Source of the DNA: Nitrosomonadales bacterium
GTDB taxonomy: Bacteria > Pseudomonadota > Gammaproteobacteria > Burkholderiales > Gallionellaceae
NCBI GenBank assembly: GCA_016195965.1
Contig: JACPYR010000017.1
Span: 1 to 64,000, forward strand
Reading direction: 5' to 3'
Length of the DNA stretch: 64,000 bases
Made by a program: the position numbers and the translations under genes. The first letter of the stretch is position 1, and the number at the start of each line of letters is the position of its first letter. The notes under the pieces were generated by a model that made no database searches, was not told the DNA's origin, and saw nothing but the letters and a program-made list of their open reading frames with translations. This document shows positions 32,157 through 41,677 of the stretch, piece after piece.

Positions 32157-32212
32157 GGAGAAGTTAAGTTCCAAACAGAATGCAACACTACACTAGCGAG
32201 AAGAATGGACGG

Positions 32213-32386
32213 CTACTTTTCAGCGTCTTCGATTTTCTTTTTCGACTCGTCGGTATTGGTTTTCACCACTTGATCTACACCCTGGGCTTTTTCAAGCGCG
32301 GCACGCTGCGGAGCGGCGATTTTCGGCGCGGGGGTGGAGCGGTCGCAGGCGGCGAGCAGCACAACGGCGAGCAAGATGTATTTCAT
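32213..32386 (-). CDS. Small lipoprotein (57 aa)
   Basis: Hand translation: MKYILLAVVLLAACDRSTPAPKIAAPQRAALEKAQGVDQVVKTNTDESKKKIEDAEK*. Confidence 0.55.
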   Translation of the reverse strand: MKYILLAVVLLAACDRSTPAPKIAAPQRAALEKAQGVDQVVKTNTDESKKKIEDAEK

Positions 32387-32456
32387 GTTTTCTCCGTCCG
32401 GGAATCCTGTTGGGATATCGTCAATTCGTCGGCTGCCACTCTAGCACGAACAGCGA

Positions 32457-33272
32457 TTAGCGCTGGCAACTCCCGCAATAGAAACTGGAGCGCTGGCCCT
32501 GTTTGATCTGCTTGATAAGTGCGCCGCAATTCCGGCAGGGTTCGCCCGCCCTGCCGTACACCCAATAAGACTGCTGGAAATAGCCGGGCTGGCCGGAGGG
32601 AGCGACGAAGTCGCGCAGGGTGCTGCCGCCCAGCCGGATGGCTTCGCTAAGCGTGGCGCGGATTTCTTCTGCCAGTTTGGCGCAGCGCGGCTGGCTGAGC
32701 TTTCCGGCGGCGAGTTGCGGTTTGATCCCGGCGCGGAACAACGCCTCGTTCGCGTAGATGTTGCCTACGCCGACCACGACGTGGTTGTCCATGATGCATT
32801 GTTTGATGCTGACGCTGCGCCCGCGCGTGGCCAGAAAGAGATGGCGCGTATTGAAATCATTTTCCAGGGGCTCAGGGCCGAGGCTGGCAAGCAACGGGTG
32901 AGTGTGCACATCGCCGCCATGCCAAAGCACCGCGCCGAAACGGCGCGGGTCGCGCAAGCGCATCAGCGTGCCGTTATCGAGGATCAAGTCAAAATGATCG
33001 TGCTTTTCCGGCGCAGCATCTGCGGGCAGGACGCGCAGGCTGCCGGACATGCCCAGATGCAGGATCAGCGTGCCATTGCCGCAATCCATCAGCAGATATT
33101 TGGCGCGGCGCTGGAGTGAAAGTATCACCTGTCCGCGCAATAACCCCGGCAAATTTTTCGGGATGGGCCAGCGCAGGCTGGCGTTGCGGATGACGACATC
33201 CGCAATAGTCAGGCCGGTCAGGTGTGCGGCCAGGCCGCGTCGTGTGGTTTCTACTTCTGGGAGTTCAGGCAT
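32457..33272 (-). CDS. mutM: Formamidopyrimidine-DNA glycosylase
   Basis: [19 protein letters not shown]-terminal zinc finger [26 protein letters not shown]. Confidence 0.97.
   Translation of the reverse strand: MPELPEVETTRRGLAAHLTGLTIADVVIRNASLRWPIPKNLPGLLRGQVILSLQRRAKYLLMDCGNGTLILHLGMSGSLRVLPADAAPEKHDHFDLILDNGTLMRLRDPRRFGAVLWHGGDVHTHPLLASLGPEPLENDFNTRHLFLATRGRSVSIKQCIMDNHVVVGVGNIYANEALFRAGIKPQLAAGKLSQPRCAKLAEEIRATLSEAIRLGGSTLRDFVAPSGQPGYFQQSYWVYGRAGEPCRNCGALIKQIKQGQRSSFYCGSCQR
33251..33272 (+). repeat. attL-like core repeat
   Basis: CTACTTCTGGGAGTTCAGGCAT, overlapping the mutM start codon. Confidence 0.8.
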
Positions 33273-33392
33273 AGGGTTTTTCTCTGTTGATTGGCATTCC
33301 AAAAATACATAACTTTCCTATAATTTCATTGAGTTAAGCATTTGTCCCTTGTTTGTTGTGTTGATAAGTATTCTGGCATATACTTCATTTTA

Positions 33393-33410
33393 GGTTACAT
33401 AGTGGTTACA
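33393..33410 (+). promoter_or_regulatory. Putative integrase arm-type sites (left)
   Basis: GGTTACATAGTGGTTACA, two GGTTACA at 11-bp spacing. Confidence 0.55.
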
Positions 33411-33435
33411 CAGATGACTTAATAGTGGGAGCAAC

Positions 33436-34776
33436 ATGGCAAAAATAGTCAAAGCGGTTAAGGTGAAGCTGACATCGGGCAGGATAGCAGACTTCAAATG
33501 CCCCGCAGATAAGCAACAAGCCTTCCTTTGGTGCGACACTGTGCCGGGGCTGGCCGTTCGTGTAACGGCAAACGGCGCGAAGTCCTACATATTCCAGGCC
33601 AAGGTTAAGGGCAAATCCATGCGCCTGACCATTGGTGATGTGAGCGTATGGAGCATTGCCGATGCGCAAATCGAAGGCCGCCGCCTACAATCGCTGATAG
33701 ATAACGGCGATGACCCGCGCCAAGTGAAGGCCGACAAAGCCGCCGCCAAGGAAGCCGCGAGGCTGGCCAAGGAATCGGAAGCCGCCGCGCTGGTGCTGCA
33801 GGAAGCCCGCGAATCTGTGACCGTGGGTGCGGCATGGCTGGAATATATCGAAGCCCGCAAAGCGAATTGGGGCGTTCACGCTCTTTATAAACATGAGCGC
33901 GCCATGCAAAGGGCAGGACAGCCGCAAAAGCGTGGCAAGGAATTGACTGTAGCCGGTGAACTGGAATCACTAGCCGATGTTCGCCTTGTTGACCTTACAC
34001 CCGAGCGAGTAAATGAGTGGGCAAGCGTTGAGGTGTTGATTCGCGCATCATCCGCACGGCTTGCATTAAAGATGCTTCGGGCGTTTCTATTCTGGTGCGC
34101 CCGACACCACAACTACAAAGCAATCATCGCAAGCAATGCCGCCACAAGCCCTGAAGCCCGCGAAACGCTAGGAAAGCCAAAGGTAAAGAATGACGCGCTC
34201 CAGCGTGAGCAATTACCTGCATGGTTCGCCGCAGTGAAGAGCATCGGCAATCCTGTGATTAGCGCATTTTTACAAACCTTGCTGATAGTTGGTGCGCGCC
34301 GTGAAGAGTGGGCATCACTGCGCTGGGTTGCCGTAGATTTTCAGTGGAACAGCATTCGCATAAAAGACAAGGTGGAGGACTTCCGCATCATTCCCTTAAC
34401 GCCCTATGTGGCGCAATTGCTGGCCGGATTGCCGCGCCGTAACGAGTTTGTTTTCAGTAGCCCCGCATCTATTTCCGGCTATCTTGCCGAACCTTCGGAT
34501 AAGCATAACGAGGCATGTGCTGTTGCTGGTGTGGATGTGACCTTGCACGGCTTGCGCCGTAGCTTTGCAACCCTGAGCGAATGGATAGAAATGCCCGCCG
34601 GAATCGCTGCGCAAATACAGGGACACAAGCCACAAGGGGTGCGTGAACAACACTATATCCGTCGTCCGCTAGACCTGTTGCGTATGTGGCACGTCAAAAT
34701 TGAAGCGTGGATACTGGAGCAGGCCGGGATTGTGTTTGTGCCGGTGCAAGTGGGTTTGCGTGTAGTGGAGAAATAA
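33436..34776 (+). CDS. Tyrosine-type site-specific integrase (P4-like)
   Basis: Arm-binding-type N-terminus (LAVRVTANGAKSYIFQAKVKGKSMRLTIGDV); VGARREEWASLRW and HGLRRSFATLSEW catalytic motifs; Tyr in HYIRRPLD. Confidence 0.9.
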   Translation: MAKIVKAVKVKLTSGRIADFKCPADKQQAFLWCDTVPGLAVRVTANGAKSYIFQAKVKGKSMRLTIGDVSVWSIADAQIEGRRLQSLIDNGDDPRQVKADKAAAKEAARLAKESEAAALVLQEARESVTVGAAWLEYIEARKANWGVHALYKHERAMQRAGQPQKRGKELTVAGELESLADVRLVDLTPERVNEWASVEVLIRASSARLALKMLRAFLFWCARHHNYKAIIASNAATSPEARETLGKPKVKNDALQREQLPAWFAAVKSIGNPVISAFLQTLLIVGARREEWASLRWVAVDFQWNSIRIKDKVEDFRIIPLTPYVAQLLAGLPRRNEFVFSSPASISGYLAEPSDKHNEACAVAGVDVTLHGLRRSFATLSEWIEMPAGIAAQIQGHKPQGVREQHYIRRPLDLLRMWHVKIEAWILEQAGIVFVPVQVGLRVVEK

Positions 34777-34811
34777 TCCCTTGAAACCCTTCATATATAC
34801 CAATACAATGT

Positions 34812-35135
34812 ATGCCAATAAAAAACATTAAGCCTCTCAAGCCGAGCGAAAAGCTGGCTAAGCAATGGCTCAAGGAGGCTGCCCAAGGCAAACGGCGCTT
34901 GCTCTTTTCTCCACACGCCGAATTGCGAATGCGCCAGCGCAAGATTGGGCGTAGGCAGGTGCTGGAAACCTTGGGACATGGAACCATCAGCGAACCGCTT
35001 CACCAAGATATTCATGGGGACTGGCGCTGCAACATCAGTTGGCAACATGCTGGGATGCGCGTTACGGTGGGCGCGGTATTCAAGCTGCATGAAAATGGCG
35101 AATGGGTAATCATCGCAACGGTATTCGAGGGATAA
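34812..35135 (+). CDS. DUF4258-family protein (putative toxin)
   Basis: LLFSPHAELRMRQRKIGRRQVLETLGHG ... WRCNISWQHAGMRVTVGAVFK, paired with an HTH protein 4 bp downstream. Confidence 0.75.
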   Translation: MPIKNIKPLKPSEKLAKQWLKEAAQGKRRLLFSPHAELRMRQRKIGRRQVLETLGHGTISEPLHQDIHGDWRCNISWQHAGMRVTVGAVFKLHENGEWVIIATVFEG

Positions 35136-35139
35136 AGAA

Positions 35140-35589
35140 ATGTTGAAATATGACGACTGTGGGCTGCGGAATATATGGCTGAAAAATGGCTACCGATATG
35201 AAGTAATCGAAGGGCATGGCAAGTGCTTGGAGATAGCCGACATAAACGGGCTACATCGCACCATTGCCCACCAATTGGTAAATTATCGCAAGCGATTGTC
35301 TGGCGCGGAAATCCGTTTTCTTCGGGTGGAAATGGGCATGTCGCAAAAACGACTGGCCGACTGCATGGGCGTTGACGAACAGACAATTTCCCTATGGGAA
35401 CGAAGCAAACGCCGCCCGACAGTGGCAGCCGAAAGGATGCTGCGCCTGCTTTATCTGGAACATGCTGACGGCAAAACCAAGGTAGCGAAAATGATTGCCC
35501 AATGGAACGACATAGATCGGCAAGAACTGGAAGAAGAATCCAAGCAAGTATTTCAGGAAACAGATGAAGGGTGGCGAATGGCCGCATAG
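35140..35589 (+). CDS. XRE-family HTH protein (putative antitoxin)
   Basis: LSGAEIRFLRVEMGMSQKRLADCMGVDEQTISLWERSKRRP. Confidence 0.8.
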   Translation: MLKYDDCGLRNIWLKNGYRYEVIEGHGKCLEIADINGLHRTIAHQLVNYRKRLSGAEIRFLRVEMGMSQKRLADCMGVDEQTISLWERSKRRPTVAAERMLRLLYLEHADGKTKVAKMIAQWNDIDRQELEEESKQVFQETDEGWRMAA

Positions 35590-35694
35590 AGTTCTACCGT
35601 CCCCCATGCGGTTCATGGGGAAAGCGAAGCGGGCTTGCGCTGATACGCAAGTCCGCTTCTAACCACAACGCAACCTACACAGGAGGTACGCATC

Positions 35695-36345
35695 ATGGCT
35701 ACTGCCATTATAGACACACCCGCAAGAGACAGCACCAGCAAACAAAATCCGTCCGCAATGACTGCACGCGAAGAGCGTGCGATCTATCGCGCAATGGGCA
35801 TACTTGAAACACATCTAAGACGAGCGCCCAGTGAGGTGCTTAACAGTTCGTCGCAGGTGCGCAAATTCTTGACGTTGAAGCTAGCGCGCGAAGAGAGCGA
35901 ACAATTTGTGGTGTTGTTTCTCGACACGCAGCACCGCTTGATTGAGGCTGAGACGTTATTCTACGGCACGCTTGGACAAGCCAGCGTCTATCCTCGGGAA
36001 GTGGTGAAACGCGCCCTGTACCACAATGCGGCGGCTGTGATACTGGCGCACAATCATCCATCTGGCGTGGCCGAACCCAGCCAATCAGACCAGCTATTGA
36101 CCTGTGCGCTGAAGCAAGCATTATCGCTAGTGGATGTGCGCATACTGGATCACTTCATCGTTGCATCAGACTGCGCGCTATCACTCGAAGAGCAAGGGCT
36201 GATGTATGGCAATCCTAAGCTGGAAAGTGAAGTGGAAAAACGTGAGCGTCGCAAGGCACTGGCGCGGAAAATACGCAAGCCGCGCCTCCAAACAAAAGCG
36301 GCAAGAGCACGCGCTGGCCGCGTGTCGATGGCCACACACGTTTAA
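35695..36345 (+). CDS. RadC-like JAB domain protein
   Basis: [65 protein letters not shown]. Confidence 0.93.
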   Translation: MATAIIDTPARDSTSKQNPSAMTAREERAIYRAMGILETHLRRAPSEVLNSSSQVRKFLTLKLAREESEQFVVLFLDTQHRLIEAETLFYGTLGQASVYPREVVKRALYHNAAAVILAHNHPSGVAEPSQSDQLLTCALKQALSLVDVRILDHFIVASDCALSLEEQGLMYGNPKLESEVEKRERRKALARKIRKPRLQTKAARARAGRVSMATHV

Positions 36346-36445
36346 GCAATATCGAGTTTACCCCCGCCTAGTTTTAGCGGACGAAAAGCCGGTTCCTTCA
36401 CCGGTCTGTCGGGGGTTTCTATTTTGAAGGCTGACACCGGAAGGG

Positions 36446-37786
36446 GTGCAAATGCAGACAATTTTTACTATTCCCGAAACGCTGGCAGTGCTTGAAAAGC
36501 ATACAGGCCGGACATGGACCGCCTCAGAACTTTTCGACATGGTGGGCAGCTATGGGATAAATCTGCACGCCGCAGCGCCGGTAACCGCACAAACCAAGAT
36601 TGAAAAGTTTGTTGACAGCGTTGGCATGGTGCAAAAATTCAGTTTGCCGCCTGCTGACTGTGATTATTTACTTGATCCGTTCAAAGTGCCAAATAGTCAT
36701 TCCGGCTTGGCTGTGCTATTTCCGGCGCAAGTGAAGCAACTTCAAATAAATGGCGAAACCCTGACAAGACACCCAAGCGACCACGACGAAATAGCGGGTG
36801 AAAATAAAGTGTTTATCGAACCCGTGCGAGTAACCAGCGAACAGGTGCGTGTCAAGGCGGAGACACTAGAAAGGATATTGAATAGATTAGGCACGTCACA
36901 ATCCTCTAAAATGAATATGCTGAAACTGGTAAAAGACCAACTGAGGTTTGATGATGAAATGCGTATTTCGTATTCCAGTGTTCGCAAGAATGCAGATGGT
37001 AATCCGTATTACGTCACAGGCGCGAGACAATGGTTGAAGGCCGTTAGCGTAATTGGTTTAATTACGCCCGGGCAATTCCTTGCGATCATGCTGGAAGGGA
37101 TGCGCAACACGAACATCCTCATGCATGGCGGATTGGATGAAAGTTATGAGCAGGAAATAATCACAGCATGGGCTGGGTTCATTCGAGACGCGCTACACAA
37201 TGACGAAATCAGCCCGCGTGATGATGTGACTGGCCTTCCCATCGGCAAGATGAGCTGTGCCCCCCATATGGATATTCTTGATTGTTCTTGGTGTATGTCC
37301 GTATCTGATGCCGTTAAATTGGCCGCTTCTAAGGGCGCTGAAATCGACTTTGTGGCGATAGCGGAACACCTCTACAAAATTTATTTTGAGAACGAAGCCG
37401 CAACCGTGGAGCGGGCTGCTCCCGCCGCGAAGGTGGAAACCGTTCCTGACACAAGCCAGAGCAGTGAAGATATTGAAGAGCAAGCCGCTGCCAATAACGA
37501 AAACAAAATATTAGCCGCACTGTTTGACCCTGTGCCAGTGGACGTATTGGAAATGATGTTTCCTGCTGATGGAAAGTGGAAAAGCTGGACAGATAGAGCC
37601 TCTAGAAACGGGTTAATTAATGCCCGCGAAGGAACCGCAATGTATAACCCTTACAAGGCCGGAATGTGGTTTGTTGTTAAGGGCAGGAAGGGGATGACTA
37701 TAGGCCACTGCCGCCGGAAGCTGGCGAACCATCTGCCTGATCGTTCCCTGGATGAAAAATATCTGCTGACTGGTGAGTTAGACTAA
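36446..37786 (+). CDS. Uncharacterised 446-aa element protein
   Basis: Complete ORF in the same orientation as the rest of the element; no family recognised. Confidence 0.6.
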   Translation: MQMQTIFTIPETLAVLEKHTGRTWTASELFDMVGSYGINLHAAAPVTAQTKIEKFVDSVGMVQKFSLPPADCDYLLDPFKVPNSHSGLAVLFPAQVKQLQINGETLTRHPSDHDEIAGENKVFIEPVRVTSEQVRVKAETLERILNRLGTSQSSKMNMLKLVKDQLRFDDEMRISYSSVRKNADGNPYYVTGARQWLKAVSVIGLITPGQFLAIMLEGMRNTNILMHGGLDESYEQEIITAWAGFIRDALHNDEISPRDDVTGLPIGKMSCAPHMDILDCSWCMSVSDAVKLAASKGAEIDFVAIAEHLYKIYFENEAATVERAAPAAKVETVPDTSQSSEDIEEQAAANNENKILAALFDPVPVDVLEMMFPADGKWKSWTDRASRNGLINAREGTAMYNPYKAGMWFVVKGRKGMTIGHCRRKLANHLPDRSLDEKYLLTGELD

Positions 37787-38023
37787 CCGCCATATTTCCG
37801 CCACACCATAGACGCACCTCGGCATTCTTCCACCGGGTTGCCGCCATATAGCCGCCACTCTTCCGCCGATACCCCTTCAAATTTTCTTTACACAATTGAG
37901 TCTATCAATATCTCTACGCCGATGTACCTTCCTGCAAAGGGCGGAATGTGTGGGTGTTGATAGCTGATTGTCGGCAAGTTATCAATACCCATCACGCCGC
38001 CCCGAGCGGGAATTTTAGGAGTA

Positions 38024-38278
38024 TTGATAATGACGCTTGATAACCCGCAATTCCCAGCAACATGCGCAGCACATAACTTACAAACCTTTCCCCCGCTAGA
38101 GCTTGTCACGCGCCCCACGGTTCCAACTGACCAAGCCGCCTATTACCTGAACCGCAAGCCGCAGACAATGCGCAGCTGGGCCTCGACGGAGAGCGGCCCA
38201 CTTCGCCCGGTGCATATCAATGGCCGTCTTGCATGGCCGGTTGCGGCAATCCGCGAAATCGTGAAAGGGGGTGCGTAA
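38024..38278 (+). CDS. Small HTH / AlpA-like putative regulator
   Basis: PTDQAAYYLNRKPQTMRSWASTESGPLRPVHINGRLAWPVAAIREIV resembles a MerR/AlpA-type HTH. Confidence 0.6.
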   Translation: MIMTLDNPQFPATCAAHNLQTFPPLELVTRPTVPTDQAAYYLNRKPQTMRSWASTESGPLRPVHINGRLAWPVAAIREIVKGGA

Positions 38279-38733
38279 TGTCAACCTCGATTCCGGAAAA
38301 TTCTAATGACACTATGGCCGATAGCCCAATGGATTACACATTGACGGAAGCTGCCAAGCATACCGCTCGCTTGCTTAAAATCACGCCTGAAGAGGCAGTG
38401 CGTGATTACCCTGTAATCGTGTCAACCTATGCGCTGTTTGCGGTTGGTCAATGCGATTCTGACGCTGCGTATAACCGGCATGAGGAATTGACGGATGTGC
38501 TGTGCGACATGCGCGATACGGTGCGCGAGATTGCGGAAAATCTGAAATCCAATTCAGCGCGGGCAGTGTGCCAGACTTCACCCGTGCTTGATGAGCTGCG
38601 CAGCCTATCAGAGCGTGAGCGCTGGCAGATGTATGAGGCTTTGAAAGCTGGCTTTTTCAAAAACCACAAGACTTACACCCAGTGCGAATACGACCGCGCC
38701 ATACGGCTGTACACGAACCTGCTGGGGGTGTAA
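38278..38733 (+). CDS. Hypothetical element protein
   Basis: MSTSIPENSNDTMADSPMDYTLTEAAKHTARLLKI...; start overlaps the preceding stop. Confidence 0.6.
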   Translation: MSTSIPENSNDTMADSPMDYTLTEAAKHTARLLKITPEEAVRDYPVIVSTYALFAVGQCDSDAAYNRHEELTDVLCDMRDTVREIAENLKSNSARAVCQTSPVLDELRSLSERERWQMYEALKAGFFKNHKTYTQCEYDRAIRLYTNLLGV

Positions 38734-38735
38734 CT

Positions 38736-41195
38736 ATGGCCGATCCAATACAAGCGTTTTTCGCCGCTATGCGCGAGGCTGGCCTGTCGATTGATGAGAC
38801 GATCACGGCTGATGGTCGGCTACATCGCTTCAATGTCGAGGGCGACAAACGCGGCAAGCGGAATGGTTGGTACGTGCTACACCTTGATGGTCTGGCGGCG
38901 GGTTCTTTCGGTTCGTGGCGTACTGGGGAAAGTCATCAGTGGTGTACCAAGGCCGAGCGCGAGATGAGCAACGAGGAGCGCGAGCAGAACCGCCTTCGTA
39001 TAGCCACTGCCAAGGCCGAGCGTGAAGCCGAAGAAGCCAAGTTGCGCGAGGTTGCGCGCCTCAAGGCTGAAAAGCTTTGGGCGCGTGCGGGTTCGGTCGA
39101 TTCTGCGCATCCGTACCTGGCAAAGAAAGGCATCCGGCCTGTCGGTATCAAGCAACTGAACAACATGCTGGTAGTGCCGGTGCGTGATGCGGATGGCGCG
39201 CTACATTCTCTTCAGTTCATCAGCGCAGATGGTAGCAAGCGGTTTCTGACAGGTGGACGCAAGGCCGGATGTTATGCAGCAATGGGTGAGCCTATGGGCG
39301 CTCTGTGCATCGCCGAAGGCTATGCAACCGGGGTCAGCATCCACCATGCCACTGAATACGCGGTAGCGGTGGCGTTTGATGCTGGCAATCTTGCGGCAGT
39401 AGCCAAGGCGCTGCGCGCTAAATTTCCCGACATCCAACTGATCGTGTGTGCTGATGACGATCACCAGACGCCTGGCAATCCCGGCATCACCAAGGCGACC
39501 GAGGCGGCGCGCGCCGTGGGTGGGCTGCTTGCCGTACCCGACTTTGGCAGCAACAGACCGGACAGCGTTTCTGACTTCAACGACTTGCACCAGCACGGCG
39601 GGCAGGATGCCGTATGCGGCTGCGTAGCGCGTGCAATTGAAGTGGTGATGACTGAGCCTCAAGCTCAAGAGAAAAACGCACCAAAACGCAAAGTAACGGT
39701 TCCAGCTTCGACATCGGAAACTTCGGTTACTGAATCTTGGCCTCCCCTGCTGCTGCCCGGCACGGTACGCCCGCCTGAAATTCCCGCCGACATTCTGCCT
39801 GGCTGGGCGGGTGCAATGGCCGCAGCGGTGGCCGCCGACACTCAGACATCACCATCCGCATCCGTGCTGCTGGCGTTGCCGATGATTGCGGCCTGTGTGC
39901 AGCGCCGCTATGAGGTAGCCCCGCATGGTGATGGCAGTTATCGAGAGCCGTTGTGTTTATGGACCTTGGCCGCACTGCCCAGCGGATCACGCAAGACGCC
40001 GATCCTCAAGGCGTTGTCCGATCCATTGCGCCGATGGGAAAAGCTGCTGGCGGATCGTCTGCGCGCCGAGATTGCCCGAGTCGAAGCGACGCGGCGCGTG
40101 ATGAAGAAGCGTATCGAGGCGCTGGAAGCCAAGGCCGCCAAGGTCGAAAGTTCGACCGAACGCGCCAGCATCCGCGATGAAATCCAGCGGGAGCTGGAAG
40201 AAACGCCGGAGGAACTGAAAGTGCCACGCCTGATGACCGGCGACACCACGCCGGAACGGTTGCAGGAGATGCTGGTAGAACAGCATGAGCGCATGAGTCT
40301 GGTGAGTGATGAGGCCGGAATATTCCTGGTGCTGGGCGGCATGTACAGCGGCGGACAGGCGAATCTGGATGTATTCCTGCAAGCCTACAGCGGATCATCG
40401 GTGCGTGTTGACCGCAAGGGACGTATGGCGCATCTGGAAAGCCCCGCGCTGACCTTCGCCCTGGCCTTGCAGCCGGGCATCTTGCAGGACGTCGCCAACG
40501 ACAAGCGTTTTCACGATTCCGGCCTGCTGGCGCGCTTCCTGTTTTGCATCCCGCAGAGCACGGTCGGCGCGCGCGATGTACGCGCCAGAAATCCCATCCC
40601 GGATCATGTCGCCGCCGCATGGCGCGAAGGCTTGTTTTCCCTTCTGCTTGACGCTGAAAAGCGTCCAGATGAACCTCGTCTATTGTCCTTCACCAATGAG
40701 GCGCGCGAGTGCTGGCTGGACTTCGCGCAGAAGGTGGAAAACGAGCTTGCCAGCGGCGGCAAACTGGCGCATTTCGCCGAGTGGGGCGCGAAGCTGCCCG
40801 GCCAGTGCGCCCGCATCGCCGGACTGATGCAGCTTATCGCCACAGGCCGCGAATCCAAGCAGGTAGGGCTGGACGCCGTACAGCGCGCCGTCAAGTTATC
40901 CGGCTTGCTGGTGAAACACGCTTACTCGGCATTCCGGCTGCTGGGGGCGGACAAGGTGGAAGCAGACGCCATCCATCTGATGGAGTGGATCAAGGCGCGC
41001 GGACTGGATGAGTTCGACAGGAACGATGCGCACAGGGCGATGGAGGGCAGGTTCCGCACCGTGGCACGCCTCAAGGAAGCCGCCGAACGGCTGCACGAAT
41101 GGAATGTATTGTCGCCAGAACTGCGCCGGAGCAACCACAAAGCGCGACCGTCGCCTTACTACCGGGTAAACCACCAGTTATTTGGTAAATCGTGA
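38736..41195 (+). CDS. Toprim / DUF3987 primase-helicase-like replication protein
   Basis: HPYLAKKGIRPVGIKQLNNMLVVPVRDADGALHSLQFI ... CIAEGYATGVSIHHATEYAVAVAFDAGNL Toprim-like; DUF3987-like C-terminal half (LPSGSRKTPILKALSDPLRRWE). Confidence 0.85.
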   Translation: MADPIQAFFAAMREAGLSIDETITADGRLHRFNVEGDKRGKRNGWYVLHLDGLAAGSFGSWRTGESHQWCTKAEREMSNEEREQNRLRIATAKAEREAEEAKLREVARLKAEKLWARAGSVDSAHPYLAKKGIRPVGIKQLNNMLVVPVRDADGALHSLQFISADGSKRFLTGGRKAGCYAAMGEPMGALCIAEGYATGVSIHHATEYAVAVAFDAGNLAAVAKALRAKFPDIQLIVCADDDHQTPGNPGITKATEAARAVGGLLAVPDFGSNRPDSVSDFNDLHQHGGQDAVCGCVARAIEVVMTEPQAQEKNAPKRKVTVPASTSETSVTESWPPLLLPGTVRPPEIPADILPGWAGAMAAAVAADTQTSPSASVLLALPMIAACVQRRYEVAPHGDGSYREPLCLWTLAALPSGSRKTPILKALSDPLRRWEKLLADRLRAEIARVEATRRVMKKRIEALEAKAAKVESSTERASIRDEIQRELEETPEELKVPRLMTGDTTPERLQEMLVEQHERMSLVSDEAGIFLVLGGMYSGGQANLDVFLQAYSGSSVRVDRKGRMAHLESPALTFALALQPGILQDVANDKRFHDSGLLARFLFCIPQSTVGARDVRARNPIPDHVAAAWREGLFSLLLDAEKRPDEPRLLSFTNEARECWLDFAQKVENELASGGKLAHFAEWGAKLPGQCARIAGLMQLIATGRESKQVGLDAVQRAVKLSGLLVKHAYSAFRLLGADKVEADAIHLMEWIKARGLDEFDRNDAHRAMEGRFRTVARLKEAAERLHEWNVLSPELRRSNHKARPSPYYRVNHQLFGKS

Positions 41196-41260
41196 AAGTC
41201 GCTATAAGTTATTTTTAGATAATTTATTTATTATCAATCAGCTACGCCATACAGACATGC

Positions 41261-41355
41261 ACCCCTGTCGATTAAGTCGATTAACTCGATTAACCCAACT
41301 TTCACTATATCGAGGATTCCGGTTAGTCGAGTTAATCGACTTAATCGACAGGGGT
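41261..41355. repeat. Large inverted repeat with GTCGATTAA iterons (candidate element origin)
   Basis: Arms 41261-41295 and 41321-41355 (35 bp, one mismatch), 25-nt loop; arm contains repeated GTCGATTAA / CTCGATTAA units. Confidence 0.85.
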
Positions 41356-41677
41356 AAGGGTTGTGGGCATGTGAGAGAGTTTGAACGACATGAAGTAATC
41401 CACATCGGCAATGCAGCTTGGGTAATGGCCTTATCCTCCTCTCAAAAATCACGGGTCCTTCCCAGGGTTATTCACAGCGGGTCCCATGACCGCGAAAATT
41501 CTCTAGTTACCAACATCCATAAGGGGGTTGTATCGTAGGCGGGGCATTAGATTTGGAGGTGGTGTATATATTTTAAGCAAATGAAAAATGTAATGCTTAA
41601 TTTTTATGCAGCGGGTTGTAGCGGTGTGCAAGGCTAGAATTTTGTGATGTTTAACTTTATGAAGGAGCGTAGCGATC

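Noticed and set aside
33436-34776. tRNA-targeted integration
   Set aside because: No tRNA gene at either element end; the direct repeat matches the mutM start instead.
35581-35622. Possible integron attC site at the shared TA 3' hairpin
   Set aside because: No RYYYAAC/GTTRRRY core pair and no integron integrase seen.
41261-41355. Possible CRISPR array
   Set aside because: Iterated GTCGATTAA units are contiguous and palindromic, with no unique spacers and no cas genes in the window.
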